Shown here piece by piece: positions 35,901-44,426 of a stretch of DNA of 64,000 nt. The DNA is from Pseudomonas cichorii (GTDB lineage: Bacteria; Pseudomonadota; Gammaproteobacteria; Pseudomonadales; Pseudomonadaceae). The translations under genes and the position numbers were made by a program. The stretch spans positions 80,635 to 144,634 of the forward strand of contig NZ_RBRE01000085.1 of assembly GCF_003700275.1 (NCBI RefSeq). The letters are read 5' to 3'. The notes under the pieces were generated by a model that worked only from the letters and a program-made list of their open reading frames with translations, was not told the DNA's origin and ran no database searches. Positions within the stretch are counted from its first letter, which is position 1, and each line of letters opens with the position of its first letter.

Positions 35901-36448
35901 CGGTTCTCGGTTTCCCGGCGACGCTCCTTGTACTTGGAAATGCCCGCCGCCTCTTCGATGAAGTTGCGCAGGTCTTCGGGCTTGGCTTCGATCAGTTTGG
36001 AGATCATGCCCTGTTCGATGATCGAGTAGCTGCGCGGCCCAAGCCCGGTGCCGAGGAAGATGTCGGTGATGTCGCGGCGCCGGCATTTGGTGCCGTTCAG
36101 GTAATAACTGTTCTGGCTGTCGCGGGTCACCTTGCGGCGAATGGAAATCTCCGCGTAGCTGGCGTATTCGCCTACCAGCGTGCCGTCGGAGTTGTCGAAC
36201 ACCAGCTCGATGCTCGCCTGGCTCACCGGTTTGCGGCTGGTCGAACCGTTGAAGATGACATCGGTCATCGACTCGCCGCGCAGGTTCTTGGCCGAGCTTT
36301 CGCCCATCACCCAACGCACGGCGTCGATGATGTTGGACTTGCCGCAACCATTGGGGCCGACAACGGCCGCCATGTTACTGGGGAAGTTCACCGTGGTGGG
36401 GTCGACGAAGGATTTGAACCCCGCCAGCTTGATGCACTTCAGACGCAT
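32960..36448 (-). CDS. smc: Chromosome partition protein Smc
   Basis: A 1162-residue SMC ATPase that organises and segregates the chromosome with ScpA and ScpB. The N-terminal head MRLKCIKLAGFKSFVDPTTV with Walker A GPNGCGKSN, two long coiled coils, a hinge in the middle (about residues 510-660), and the C-terminal head with signature LSGGEKALTALA and Walker B MLDEVDAPLDD are all visible. The start at 36448 is set by the conserved N-terminus; the frame is open 32 codons further. The upstream GntR gene ends four bases before it. Confidence 0.97.
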   Translation of the reverse strand: MRLKCIKLAGFKSFVDPTTVNFPSNMAAVVGPNGCGKSNIIDAVRWVMGESSAKNLRGESMTDVIFNGSTSRKPVSQASIELVFDNSDGTLVGEYASYAEISIRRKVTRDSQNSYYLNGTKCRRRDITDIFLGTGLGPRSYSIIEQGMISKLIEAKPEDLRNFIEEAAGISKYKERRRETENRIRRTHENLARLTDLREELERQLERLHRQAQAAEKYQEYKAEERQLKAQLSALRWQALNEQVGQREAVIGNQETGFEALVADQRSADASIERLRDGHHDLSERFNLVQGRFYSVGGDIARVEQSIQHGQQRLRQLQDDLREAERARQETESHLGHDTTLLATLGEELEMLEPEQEMTSAAAEESAIALEDAEAAMHGWQEKWDAFNQQSAEPQRQAQVQQSRIQQLEQSIERLAERQRRLGEERQLLAADPEDAAILELSEDLATREMTIDDLHLNEGQVVEHLEQLREQLQQANQAQQQAQGELQRLNGRLASLEALQQAALDPDTGTAEWLRDQQLAERPRLAEGLSVEAGWELAVETVLGADLQAVLVDDFAGLDLAGFQQGDLRLLSPGVDTERLPGSLLDKVDSPVDLSAWLGQVIPVQTLDEALARRGQLSAGQSFISRDGYWVGRHFLRVRRASEAQSGVLARGQELQRLGLERDELEAALAAREEQLLSLREQQSQQEDAREQLRRRLQDETRQQGELKAQLSAAKAKVEQLTLRRTRLDEELTEVGEQRAIEHEHLGESRLQLQDALDAMAQDTEQRELLQAQRDSLRERLDRVRQEARQHKDRSHQLAVRLGSIKAQHDSTRQALERLKMQSERLSEKSEQLGLNLEEGQAPLEELRLKLEELLEKRMVVDDEMRVAKIALEDADRDLRDAEKRRTQAEQQSQLLRGQLEQQRLEWQSLTVRRKALQDQLLEDGYDLHGVLATLSPEASEAGAEHQLESIAGRIQRLGAINLAAIDEYQQQSERKRYLDAQNADLVEALETLENVIRKIDKETRNRFKETFDQINSGIQALFPKVFGGGSAYLELTGEDLLDTGVTIMARPPGKKNSTIHLLSGGEKALTALALVFAIFKLNPAPFCMLDEVDAPLDDANVGRYARLVKEMSQTVQFIYITHNKIAMEMADQLMGVTMHEPGCSRLVAVDVEEAMALVDA

Positions 36449-36452
36449 GAGG

Positions 36453-37112
36453 TCAGCCTGTAGCCAGAGCGGCCAGCACCAGCCTGCAGCTGCGTTGGCA
36501 ATAATGGGTGAGAACCACGCGAATCTGTGCAATATCGCGTGCAACGACAGCTTCGAGCATCTGCGAGAACAGGGCCAGATAATCGTTCAGCTCGGCCTTG
36601 CGCTGTTCCAGGGCCAGGTAATAGCTGCGGCTCATGGACGGTTGCAGATTCTCGATGGTTTCCTGCAGATACGGGTTGTCGGCAAACGGGTAGGCCGCGC
36701 GCATGACATTGAAGCTTTCTTCAACGAACACCGTAACGTCCTCACGCTCGCAACTGGCCTGGAGGCGCTGCTGAATCTGCATGAAAGGCGCCAGGTCAGA
36801 CTCGCGCTGCCAGCGCTCGGCAACCGCCGTAGCGAGCAGAATATACAGCTCGCCCATCAGCGAGCAAAGGCCGACCACGTTATGCGCATTGAGCACCGTT
36901 ACCTGTGCACCACGACGGGGCAGAATGATCACCAGATGCCGACGCTCCAGAACCAGCAGCGCTTCGCGTACCGTTCCACGGCTGACTCCCAGTGCCAACG
37001 TGACCTTTTGCTCCTGGATTCGCTCTCCAGGTTTCAGCTCGCCACGGATGATCCGCTCGGCTAGGTGCTGAGCGATTTGCTCGGCGAGGCTGTCCGATGC
37101 CTTGAACGTCAT
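36453..37112 (-). CDS. GntR-family (FCD domain) transcriptional regulator
   Basis: A 219-residue regulator with an N-terminal winged helix (SLAEQIAQHLAERIIRGELK, ALGVSRGTVREALLVLERR) and a C-terminal all-helical FCD ligand domain. The start at 37112 follows AAAGGA; a start seven codons upstream is in frame. It is divergent from xdhA and four bases upstream of smc. The two TGAC-N6-GTCA dyads in front of xdhA are good candidates for its binding sites, so it may respond to a purine catabolite, but this is inferred from location only. Confidence 0.88.
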   Translation of the reverse strand: MTFKASDSLAEQIAQHLAERIIRGELKPGERIQEQKVTLALGVSRGTVREALLVLERRHLVIILPRRGAQVTVLNAHNVVGLCSLMGELYILLATAVAERWQRESDLAPFMQIQQRLQASCEREDVTVFVEESFNVMRAAYPFADNPYLQETIENLQPSMSRSYYLALEQRKAELNDYLALFSQMLEAVVARDIAQIRVVLTHYCQRSCRLVLAALATG

Positions 37113-37196
37113 GTCTTTCCTTTCTGAAGCCATTACTTAAACAAGAGAGGGAGTGTATAGCACCCAAGAGTATGGCGCAGGGCCACGATCATGAAA

Positions 37197-37213
37197 CTGG
37201 CACGAATCAAGCT
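37197..37213 (+). promoter_or_regulatory. Possible sigma-54 promoter of xdhA
   Basis: CTGGCACGAATCAAGCT has a full TGGCACG -24 element and the exact GG-N10-GC spacing, though the -12 part reads AAGC rather than TTGC. It lies about 175 bases before xdhA. Confidence 0.35.
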
Positions 37214-37292
37214 AATGATCATGTAAAACCTTGATAAGACTCACACTAAATGCTCAAAGACATGCCTGAACGACGCGCAAAGCATGCATTTC

Positions 37293-37331
37293 CTGACTCG
37301 ATAGTCAGAAAAAAATTGACCCAATAGTCAA
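37293..37331 (+). promoter_or_regulatory. Two operator dyads upstream of xdhA
   Basis: CTGAC-TCGATA-GTCAG (37293-37308) and TTGAC-CCAATA-GTCAA (37316-37331) are two copies of the dyad TGAC-N3-ATA-GTCA with centres 23 bases apart, about two helical turns. Such a pair suggests cooperative binding of a dimeric regulator, most simply the divergent GntR protein encoded at 36453-37112. Confidence 0.65.
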
Positions 37332-37385
37332 AGCTGATAGATTCATCGACATGTTCGATTACAAAAAAATCGAGGGCTCTGCACC

Positions 37386-38840
37386 GTGATCCAGTTTCTT
37401 TTAAACCAAGAGCTCAAGACCGAGCACGCGCTGGACCCGAACCTTACGGTGCTCAACTATCTGCGCGGCCATGCGCACAAGACCGGCACCAAGGAAGGCT
37501 GCGCCAGCGGTGACTGCGGCGCTTGCACGGTGGTGGTCGGCGAACTGGAAACCGACAGCCAGGGCCAGCAGCAGATTCGTTATCGCAGCCTCAATTCGTG
37601 CCTGACTTTCGTGGCCTCGCTGCACGGCAAGCAGTTGATCAGCGTCGAAGACCTGAAACATCAGGGGCAATTGCACAGCGTGCAAAAGGCCATGGTCGAT
37701 TGCCATGGTTCGCAATGCGGCTTCTGCACGCCCGGGTTTGTCATGTCGCTGTTTGCCCTGCAAAAGAACAGCAGCCAGGCCGATGCCCATCAGGCCCACG
37801 AAGCACTGGCCGGCAATCTGTGTCGCTGCACAGGCTACCGACCGATTCTGGCCGCCGCCGAACAGGCGTGCAGCCAGCGCCAGCCTGACCAGTTCGATCA
37901 ACGCCAGGCGCAGACCATTGCCCGCCTGAGCGCGATTACCCCCACGCAAACCGCTGAACTGTCTGACGGCGAAAAACGCAGCCTGCTGCCGCTGAGCATC
38001 GCTGACCTGGCCAATCTCTACGAAATGCATCCACAGGCCCGACTGCTGGCAGGCGGCACCGATCTGGCGCTGGAAGTCACTCAACAGCACAAGCAATTAC
38101 AGGTGATGATCCATGTCGGGCACATCGCCGAGCTGAAGCGTATCGAGTCTTTCGACGACCGGCTGGAGATTGGCGCCGCCGCTTCGCTGACCGATTGCCA
38201 CGCGGCGCTGAAGGCCGAATACCCGGATTTCGGCGAGCTTCTGCAACGCTTCGCCTCGCTGCAGATTCGCAATCAAGGCACGCTGGGCGGCAATATCGGC
38301 AATGCCTCGCCCATCGGCGACTCGCCGCCGCTGCTGATTGCCCTGGGCGCGCAACTGGTGCTGCGCAAGGGCGATACCCGGCGCAATCTGGCGCTGGAAG
38401 ATTACTTCATCGATTACCGGGTAACGGCGCGCCAGCCCAGCGAGTTCATCGAGAAAATCGTTGTGCCCAAGGCCAGGGCGGGCCACGTGTTCCGCGCCTA
38501 CAAGGTCTCGAAACGGCTGGATGACGATATTTCCGCAGTGTGCGCCGCCTTTAATCTGCTGATCGACGGCGGCCGGATTGTCGCGGCGCGCATCGCTTTC
38601 GGCGGCATGGCGGCGATTCCCAAGCGGGCCGCAGCCTGTGAGAGGGCCTTGATCGGCCAGCCGTGGACTTCAGCTTCAGTGGAACAGGCTTGCGCCGCAC
38701 TGGCCGAAGACTTCACGCCGCTGTCGGACTTTCGCGCCAGCAAGGAATATCGCCTGCTCAGTGCACAGAACCTGCTGCGCAAATACTTTATCGAGTTGCA
38801 GACTCCTAACGTCCCGACTCGGGTGACTGACTATGTCTGA
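37386..38840 (+). CDS. xdhA: Xanthine dehydrogenase small (FeS/FAD) subunit
   Basis: A 484-residue subunit that passes electrons from xanthine oxidation to NAD. The N-terminal 2Fe-2S domain has GCASGDCGACTVVVGEL, the second 2Fe-2S domain has CGFCTPGFVMS and CRCTGYRPI, and the FAD domain starts near residue 190 with LLAGGTDLALEVTQQ and GTLGGNIGNASPIGDSPP. The GTG start at 37386 follows CGAGGG. It overlaps xdhB by eight bases. First gene of the xdhABC-guaD unit. Confidence 0.95.
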   Translation: MIQFLLNQELKTEHALDPNLTVLNYLRGHAHKTGTKEGCASGDCGACTVVVGELETDSQGQQQIRYRSLNSCLTFVASLHGKQLISVEDLKHQGQLHSVQKAMVDCHGSQCGFCTPGFVMSLFALQKNSSQADAHQAHEALAGNLCRCTGYRPILAAAEQACSQRQPDQFDQRQAQTIARLSAITPTQTAELSDGEKRSLLPLSIADLANLYEMHPQARLLAGGTDLALEVTQQHKQLQVMIHVGHIAELKRIESFDDRLEIGAAASLTDCHAALKAEYPDFGELLQRFASLQIRNQGTLGGNIGNASPIGDSPPLLIALGAQLVLRKGDTRRNLALEDYFIDYRVTARQPSEFIEKIVVPKARAGHVFRAYKVSKRLDDDISAVCAAFNLLIDGGRIVAARIAFGGMAAIPKRAAACERALIGQPWTSASVEQACAALAEDFTPLSDFRASKEYRLLSAQNLLRKYFIELQTPNVPTRVTDYV

Positions 38841-41250
38841 TCACACTTCGCACAAGACTCAGGCCGAAATGGTCGAACTGTTTCAGCAGGATCTGACCAC
38901 TGGCGTAGGCCGTAGCGTCAAGCATGACAGCGCCGACAAGCATGTCAGCGGCGAGGCGCTGTATATCGATGACCGCCTGGAGTTTCCCAACCAGTTGCAT
39001 GTGTATGCGCGCCTGTCGGATCGCGCCCATGCGCGCATCGTCAGCATCGACACTGCGCCTTGCCTGGCTTTTGACGGGGTGCGGATCGTCATCACCCACG
39101 AAGACATTCCCGGCCTGAAGGACATCGGCCCGTTGCTGCCGGGCGATCCGCTGCTGGCCATCGACAAGGTGGAGTTCGTCGGCCAGCCGGTCCTGGCAGT
39201 CGCTGCACGCGACCTGGACACCGCACGCCAGGCGGCCATGGCGGCCGTCATTGAATACGAGGATCTGGAGCCGGTGCTGGATGTGGTCCAGGCCTTGCGC
39301 CAGAAGCATTTCGTGGTCGACAGCCACACCCATCAGCGCGGCGACTCGGCCAGCGCGCTGCAAAACGCCCCGCATCGCTTGCAGGGCAACCTGCATATCG
39401 GCGGCCAGGAACATTTCTATCTGGAAACCCAGATCTCCTCGGTGATGCCCACTGAAGATGGCGGGATGATTGTTTACTGCTCGACCCAGAACCCCACTGA
39501 AATCCAGAAGCTGGTGGCCGAGGTGCTGGGTGTGTCCATGAACCGGATCGTGGTCGACATGCGGCGCATGGGTGGCGGCTTTGGCGGCAAGGAAACCCAG
39601 GCTGCCAGCCCGGCGTGTCTGTGCGCGGTGATCGCGCACCTGACCGGGCAACCGACCAAGATGCGTTTGCCACGGGTCGAAGACATGCTGATGACAGGCA
39701 AACGCCACCCGTTCTATATCGAATACGACGTGGGCTTTGACGATGACGGGCGCCTGCACGGCATTCAGCTGGAACTGGCCGGCAACTGCGGCTATTCACC
39801 GGACCTGTCGGCATCGATTGTCGACCGCGCCATGTTCCATGCCGACAACGCGTATTACCTGGGCGATGCCACCATCAACGGCCATCGCTGCAAGACCAAC
39901 ACCGCTTCCAACACAGCCTATCGCGGCTTTGGCGGCCCGCAAGGCATGGTGGCCATCGAAGAAGTGATGGACTGCATCGCCCGCTATCTGGGTCAGGACC
40001 CGTTGGCGGTGCGCAAGGCCAACTATTACGGCAAGACCGAACGCAACGTCACGCACTATTACCAGACCGTCGAACATAACCTGCTGCAGGAAATGACCGC
40101 CGAGCTGGAGCAGAGCAGCCAGTATGCCGAACGGCGCGAGGCGATTCGTGCCTTCAATGCGCAGAGCCCGATCCTCAAGAAAGGCCTGGCGCTGACCCCG
40201 GTCAAGTTCGGGATTTCCTTCACCGCCAGCTTTCTCAATCAGGCTGGTGCGTTGATTCATATCTACACCGACGGCAGCATTCACCTGAACCACGGCGGCA
40301 CCGAAATGGGCCAGGGTTTGAACGTCAAGGTCGCGCAGGTGGTGGCCGAGGTGTTTCAGGTCGATATCGAGCGGATTCAGATCACTGCGACCAACACCGA
40401 CAAGGTGCCCAACACCTCGCCGACTGCGGCGTCCAGCGGCACCGACCTGAATGGCAAGGCTGCACAGAATGCAGCGGAAATTCTCAGGCAACGGCTGGTG
40501 GAATTCGCGGCACGGCACTATCAGGTCGCTGAATCCGAGGTGCAGTTCCGCAATGGCCATGTGCGCATCGGCGAGCGGATGCTGTCGTTTGCCGAACTGG
40601 CGCAACAGGCGTGGATGGGTCAGGTGTCGCTGTCCAGCACCGGTTATTACAAGACGCCGAAGATTTTCTACGATCGCAGCCAGGCCCGTGGCCGGCCCTT
40701 TTACTATTTTGCCTTTGGCGCAGCCTGTGCCGAGGTGATCGTCGATACGTTGACCGGTGAATACAAGATGCTGCGCACCGACATCCTGCATGATGTCGGC
40801 GCCTCGCTGAACCCGGCCATCGACATTGGTCAGGTGGAAGGCGGCTATATTCAGGGTGCGGGCTGGCTGACCACTGAAGAACTGGTGTGGAACGACAAGG
40901 GCAAACTGACGACCAGCGGACCAGCTTCCTACAAGGTTCCGGCGGTGGCAGACCTGCCACTGGACTTGCGGGTGACGCTGGTGGAAAACCGCAAGAACCC
41001 GGAAGACACGGTATTCCACTCCAAGGCCGTGGGCGAACCGCCCTTCATGCTGGGGATTGCCGCATGGTGCGCAATCAAGGATGCCGTGGCGAGCCTCGGG
41101 GATTATCGGCAACAACCAAAGATCGATGCGCCCGCAACGCCGGAGCGGGTGTTATGGGGTTGTGAACAAATGAGACAGTATTCCAGGCACCACATAATGG
41201 ACGGATGTACCGCCCTCTTCGCAAATGAATTCGCTCCCACAGGCAAATAA
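38833..41250 (+). CDS. xdhB: Xanthine dehydrogenase molybdopterin subunit, C-terminus extended into a REP element
   Basis: An 805-residue molybdenum-binding catalytic subunit that hydroxylates hypoxanthine and xanthine to urate. Characteristic blocks are GGQEHFYLETQ, MGGGFGGKETQA, AYRGFGGPQGM, GGTEMGQGLNVK and the region around VGEPPFMLGIAAW, where the Glu after Gly is the catalytic base. After the conserved end (RVLWGCEQMRQ) about 22 residues, SRHHIMDGCTALFANEFAPT and GK, are encoded by the REP-type repeat that begins at 41183. The extension lies beyond the fold and is probably tolerated. Confidence 0.95.
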   Translation: MSDHTSHKTQAEMVELFQQDLTTGVGRSVKHDSADKHVSGEALYIDDRLEFPNQLHVYARLSDRAHARIVSIDTAPCLAFDGVRIVITHEDIPGLKDIGPLLPGDPLLAIDKVEFVGQPVLAVAARDLDTARQAAMAAVIEYEDLEPVLDVVQALRQKHFVVDSHTHQRGDSASALQNAPHRLQGNLHIGGQEHFYLETQISSVMPTEDGGMIVYCSTQNPTEIQKLVAEVLGVSMNRIVVDMRRMGGGFGGKETQAASPACLCAVIAHLTGQPTKMRLPRVEDMLMTGKRHPFYIEYDVGFDDDGRLHGIQLELAGNCGYSPDLSASIVDRAMFHADNAYYLGDATINGHRCKTNTASNTAYRGFGGPQGMVAIEEVMDCIARYLGQDPLAVRKANYYGKTERNVTHYYQTVEHNLLQEMTAELEQSSQYAERREAIRAFNAQSPILKKGLALTPVKFGISFTASFLNQAGALIHIYTDGSIHLNHGGTEMGQGLNVKVAQVVAEVFQVDIERIQITATNTDKVPNTSPTAASSGTDLNGKAAQNAAEILRQRLVEFAARHYQVAESEVQFRNGHVRIGERMLSFAELAQQAWMGQVSLSSTGYYKTPKIFYDRSQARGRPFYYFAFGAACAEVIVDTLTGEYKMLRTDILHDVGASLNPAIDIGQVEGGYIQGAGWLTTEELVWNDKGKLTTSGPASYKVPAVADLPLDLRVTLVENRKNPEDTVFHSKAVGEPPFMLGIAAWCAIKDAVASLGDYRQQPKIDAPATPERVLWGCEQMRQYSRHHIMDGCTALFANEFAPTGK

Positions 41251-41355
41251 CGCAACACCCGGTAGGAGCGGATTCATCCGCGAAGACAGTGCTCCAGGCA
41301 CCACATCATGAACGGATGTACCGCCCTCTTCGCGAATGAAGTTGCTCCCACAGGA
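41183..41355. repeat. Tandem REP cluster spanning the xdhB-xdhC junction
   Basis: A unit beginning CCAGGCACCACAT and ending GCTCCCACAGG occurs twice, at 41183 and 41293 (110-base offset), with a facing half-site GTAGGAGCGGATTCATCCGC (41262-41281) between them. The first unit encodes the end of XdhB; the second lies in the xdhC leader, where an open frame runs through it. Confidence 0.85.
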
Positions 41356-41382
41356 AGAAACGACCATCAACCGGGAACACCT

Positions 41383-42222
41383 ATGAACAACTGGATCAGC
41401 GCTCTGGCCGAGCTACAGGCCCAAGGTGAACCCGGCGTTCTGGTCACCATCATCGAAGAACTGGGCTCGACGCCACGCAATGCGGGCTCGAAGATGGTGG
41501 TCACGGCGCAGCGGATCCACGACACCATTGGCGGCGGACATCTGGAATACAAGGCCATGCAGATCGCCCGCGAAATGCTGGCCAGTGGCAGCCAGCAGAC
41601 ACGCCTGGAACGCTTCAATCTTGGTGCCAGCCTCGGCCAATGCTGCGGTGGAGTGAACGTGCTGTTGTTCGAGCCCATGGGCCAGCCGCAGGCACAGATC
41701 GCGGTGTTCGGTGCCGGTCATGTCGGGCGGGCGCTGGTGCCGTTACTGGCCAGCCTGCCCTGCCGGGTGCGCTGGGTCGATTCACGCGAACAGGAATTCC
41801 CCGAACACCTGCCCGCAGGCGTCCTGAAAATCGTCAACGACGAGCCGGTCGATGAAGTCGCACTGTTGCCCAAAGGCAGTTACTGCATCGTCATGACCCA
41901 CAACCATCAACTGGATCTGGAGCTGACCGCCGCCATCCTCAAGCGCGAGGACTTTGGCTACTTCGGGTTGATCGGCTCGCGCACCAAGCGCGTCAAATTC
42001 GAGCATCGCCTGCGTGAACGCGGCTTTGCACCGGCCTTGCTCCAGCGCATGCGTTGCCCGATGGGCCTGGAACAGGTCAAAGGCAAGCTACCGGTGGAAA
42101 TCGCCATTTCCATCGCCGCCGAAGTGATCGCCACCTACAACGCCAGTTTTGGCCAACATGGCGCCAGCGCCGAACCTGTCGCCAAACTGCTGCCCGCCTC
42201 GCGGCGCAGCCAGTCGCAATGA
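41383..42222 (+). CDS. xdhC: XdhC, molybdenum cofactor insertion/sulfuration factor for xanthine dehydrogenase
   Basis: A 279-residue XdhC-family chaperone that delivers sulfurated molybdenum cofactor to XdhB. The N-terminal part has GEPGVLVTIIEELGSTPRNA and GGGHLEY; the Rossmann half has VFGAGHVGRALVPLLA and MTHNHQLDLELTAAIL. The start at 41383 gives the family N-terminus MNNWISALAELQ; the upstream in-frame ATG at 41308 would add 25 residues coded by the REP repeat and is rejected. Third gene of the xdh unit. Confidence 0.94.
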   Translation: MNNWISALAELQAQGEPGVLVTIIEELGSTPRNAGSKMVVTAQRIHDTIGGGHLEYKAMQIAREMLASGSQQTRLERFNLGASLGQCCGGVNVLLFEPMGQPQAQIAVFGAGHVGRALVPLLASLPCRVRWVDSREQEFPEHLPAGVLKIVNDEPVDEVALLPKGSYCIVMTHNHQLDLELTAAILKREDFGYFGLIGSRTKRVKFEHRLRERGFAPALLQRMRCPMGLEQVKGKLPVEIAISIAAEVIATYNASFGQHGASAEPVAKLLPASRRSQSQ

Positions 42223-42229
42223 GAGATTC

Positions 42230-43546
42230 ATGACTTCAGTTGCCCGCTACAAAAAAGCCTACCGTGCCAGCATCGTGCACAGCATCGCCGACCCCGCCAC
42301 AGTGGCGGTCGAAGCGTCCTACGAATATTTCGCCGACGGCCTGTTGCTGGTCGAGAACGACAGGATAGTTGCCGTCGGCCATGCCGCCGATCTGCTGGGC
42401 ACGCTCGGCAGCGATGTCGAGCTGATCGAATATCAGGATGCACTGATTACTCCCGGCTTTATCGACACTCATATCCATCTGCCCCAGACCGGCATGATCG
42501 GCGCCTATGGCGAGCAACTGCTGGACTGGCTCGACACTTACACCTTCCCTTGCGAAAGCCAGTTCGCCGACCCGGCGCATGCCGCGCAAGTGGCCGATAT
42601 CTTTCTCAAGGAACTGCTGCGCAACGGCACCACGACCGCGCTGGTGTTCGGCAGCGTGCACAAGGAATCGGTGGAAGCTTTTTTCAGCGCCGCCCGGCAA
42701 CTCAACCTGCGCATGATCGCCGGCAAGGTGCTGATGGACCGCAACGCGCCGGACTATCTGGTCGACACGCCGCAGTCCAGCTACGCCGACAGCAAGGCGC
42801 TGATCGAGCGCTGGCACGGCAATGGCCGCCTGAGCTATGCCGTGACCCCGCGCTTTGCGCCCACCAGCACGCCGGAGCAATTAAGCCTGGCCGGCAAGCT
42901 GCTGAGCGAATATCCCGGCCTCTATATGCAGACGCATATCAGCGAAAACCTGCAGGAAATCGAATGGGTCAAGGCGCTGTTTCCGGAGCGGAAAAACTAT
43001 CTGGACGTCTACGACCATTTCAAGCTGCTGGGCGAACGCTCGGTGTTCGCCCATGGCGTGCATCTGTGCGACGAACAGTGCGCACGCCTGGCAGAAACCG
43101 GCTCGGCCATCGCCTTCTGCCCGACCTCCAACCTGTTTCTGGGCAGCGGCCTGTTCAACCTGCCGCAGGCGGAGAAGCATGGCATCCATGTCGGGCTGGG
43201 TACCGATGTCGGCGGCGGTACCAGTTTTTCGATCCTGCAGACGCTGAACGAAGCCTACAAGGTCATGCAGATGCAAGGTGCCCGGCTCAGCCCGTTCAAG
43301 TCGCTGTACCTGGCCACGCTGGGCGGCGCACGGGCACTGCGCCTGGACGACCGGATCGGCAGCCTGCAACCCGGCAACGAAGCCGACTTTGTGGTACTGG
43401 ATTACAACGCCACGCCGCTGCTGGCCTATCGCTTGAAACAGGCCAGGGACATTGCCGAGATTCTGTTCGTGTTGATGACCCTCGGCGATGACCGCACGGT
43501 GCGCCAGACCTGGTCAGCCGGGCAACTGGTGCATGAGCGCGGCTGA
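42230..43546 (+). CDS. guaD: Guanine deaminase
   Basis: A 438-residue amidohydrolase that converts guanine to xanthine, feeding xanthine dehydrogenase. Zinc and catalytic motifs are GFIDTHIHLPQTG, the PCESQF substrate segment, MQTHISENLQEIEWV, FAHGVHL and GTDVGGGTSFSIL. The start at 42230, seven bases after the xdhC stop, follows GAGAG and matches the family N-terminus. It completes the xdhABC-guaD unit. Confidence 0.95.
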   Translation: MTSVARYKKAYRASIVHSIADPATVAVEASYEYFADGLLLVENDRIVAVGHAADLLGTLGSDVELIEYQDALITPGFIDTHIHLPQTGMIGAYGEQLLDWLDTYTFPCESQFADPAHAAQVADIFLKELLRNGTTTALVFGSVHKESVEAFFSAARQLNLRMIAGKVLMDRNAPDYLVDTPQSSYADSKALIERWHGNGRLSYAVTPRFAPTSTPEQLSLAGKLLSEYPGLYMQTHISENLQEIEWVKALFPERKNYLDVYDHFKLLGERSVFAHGVHLCDEQCARLAETGSAIAFCPTSNLFLGSGLFNLPQAEKHGIHVGLGTDVGGGTSFSILQTLNEAYKVMQMQGARLSPFKSLYLATLGGARALRLDDRIGSLQPGNEADFVVLDYNATPLLAYRLKQARDIAEILFVLMTLGDDRTVRQTWSAGQLVHERG

Positions 43547-43557
43547 TCGGTGAAGGC

Positions 43558-44316
43558 TCAGGAGGCCTTGCCGGGCTTCTTCTTGCCCTGCATCAGATGG
43601 GAAAACACGGCATGCAAATCGTCGGACGCGCCGTCGTCGTCAAGGTTGAGTTTGCTGTCGATGTGGTCCATGTGATGCATCATCAGCTTCACCGCCCGTG
43701 CCGCATCGCGGGCTTCGATGGCGTCGATCAACTGGTTGTGCTCATCGTAGGAACAATGGGTGCGGTTGCCATTTTCGTATTGGGCGATGATCAGTGAAGT
43801 CTGCGATACCAGGCTGCGCTGAAAGCTGATCAGCGGAGCGTTTTTCGCCGCGACTGCCAGTTGCAGGTGAAACTCGCCGGACAGGCGAATCCCGGCGCCG
43901 CGGTCGCCTCTGGCAAAGCTGTCGCGCTCGTCACTGACCATCTGCCGCAATTGGGCCAGTTGTTCGGTCGTCGCGTGCTCGACCGCCAGTTCGGTAATGG
44001 CCTTTTCCACCATGCGGCGGGCGAAGAACACCTGGCGCGCTTCTTCGACACTGGGGCTGGCGACCACTGCACCGCGGTTGGGGCGCAGCAGCACCACGCC
44101 TTCATGGGCCAGCCGCGACAGCGCGCGACGAATGATGGTGCGACTTACGCCAAAGATCTCGCCCAGTGCTTCTTCGCTGAGTTTGGTGCCCGGCGCCAGT
44201 CGCTGCTCAAGAATGACCTCGAAGATATGCGCATAGACGATATCGTCCTGGGTCGCATTTCGGGCTGACTTGGCCGTACGCGGCTGTTTCTTGAGGGGCA
44301 GGGACTGTTCGTTCAT
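43558..44316 (-). CDS. GntR-family (FCD domain) regulator of the urate/allantoin genes
   Basis: A 252-residue GntR regulator: winged helix (VYAHIFEVILEQRLAPGTKL, FGVSRTIIRRALSRLAHEG) and an FCD domain with conserved His ligands (FHLQLA, HHMDHID). The ATG at 44316 is preferred to a GTG two codons upstream. Three copies of a TTGTAYACAR palindrome lie in front of this gene, in front of uraH and in front of puuE. This suggests an autoregulated repressor of the ring-opening part of purine catabolism, with an intermediate as ligand. Confidence 0.9.
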   Translation of the reverse strand: MNEQSLPLKKQPRTAKSARNATQDDIVYAHIFEVILEQRLAPGTKLSEEALGEIFGVSRTIIRRALSRLAHEGVVLLRPNRGAVVASPSVEEARQVFFARRMVEKAITELAVEHATTEQLAQLRQMVSDERDSFARGDRGAGIRLSGEFHLQLAVAAKNAPLISFQRSLVSQTSLIIAQYENGNRTHCSYDEHNQLIDAIEARDAARAVKLMMHHMDHIDSKLNLDDDGASDDLHAVFSHLMQGKKKPGKAS

Positions 44317-44358
44317 GGGCACTCGTGCGCAAGGGGGTTACGGCCTGGGACCGGCGCA

Positions 44359-44368
44359 TTGTACACAG
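44359..44368. promoter_or_regulatory. GntR operator candidate in front of the regulator gene
   Basis: TTGTACACAG matches the palindrome TTGTATACAA found upstream of puuE and lies about 43 bases before the regulator start, suggesting autoregulation. Confidence 0.6.
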
Positions 44369-44396
44369 TGCGCTACCACAAGGCGTGCTTCACAGC

Positions 44397-44426
44397 CCTG
44401 TGGCAGGCAGCTTGCTGGCGACGGAT
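44397..44426. repeat. REP half-site between the GntR gene and uraH
   Basis: CCTGTGGCAGGCAGCTTGCT followed by GGCGACGG matches the GCTTGCTGGCGAC repeat seen as an inverted pair near 49616. Confidence 0.5.

Noticed and set aside
33722..36463. 913-codon plus-strand frame opposite smc
   Set aside because: The minus strand encodes a complete Smc with Walker and signature motifs; the plus frame is a compositional shadow rich in Leu, Gln and Phe.
41183..41355. CRISPR-like array
   Set aside because: Only two long units with unequal facing half-sites; spacing and symmetry are those of REP/BIME elements, and no cas genes are present.
41308..41382. 25-residue N-terminal extension of XdhC
   Set aside because: It is entirely REP-coded, and the conserved family start lies at 41383 with standard length.
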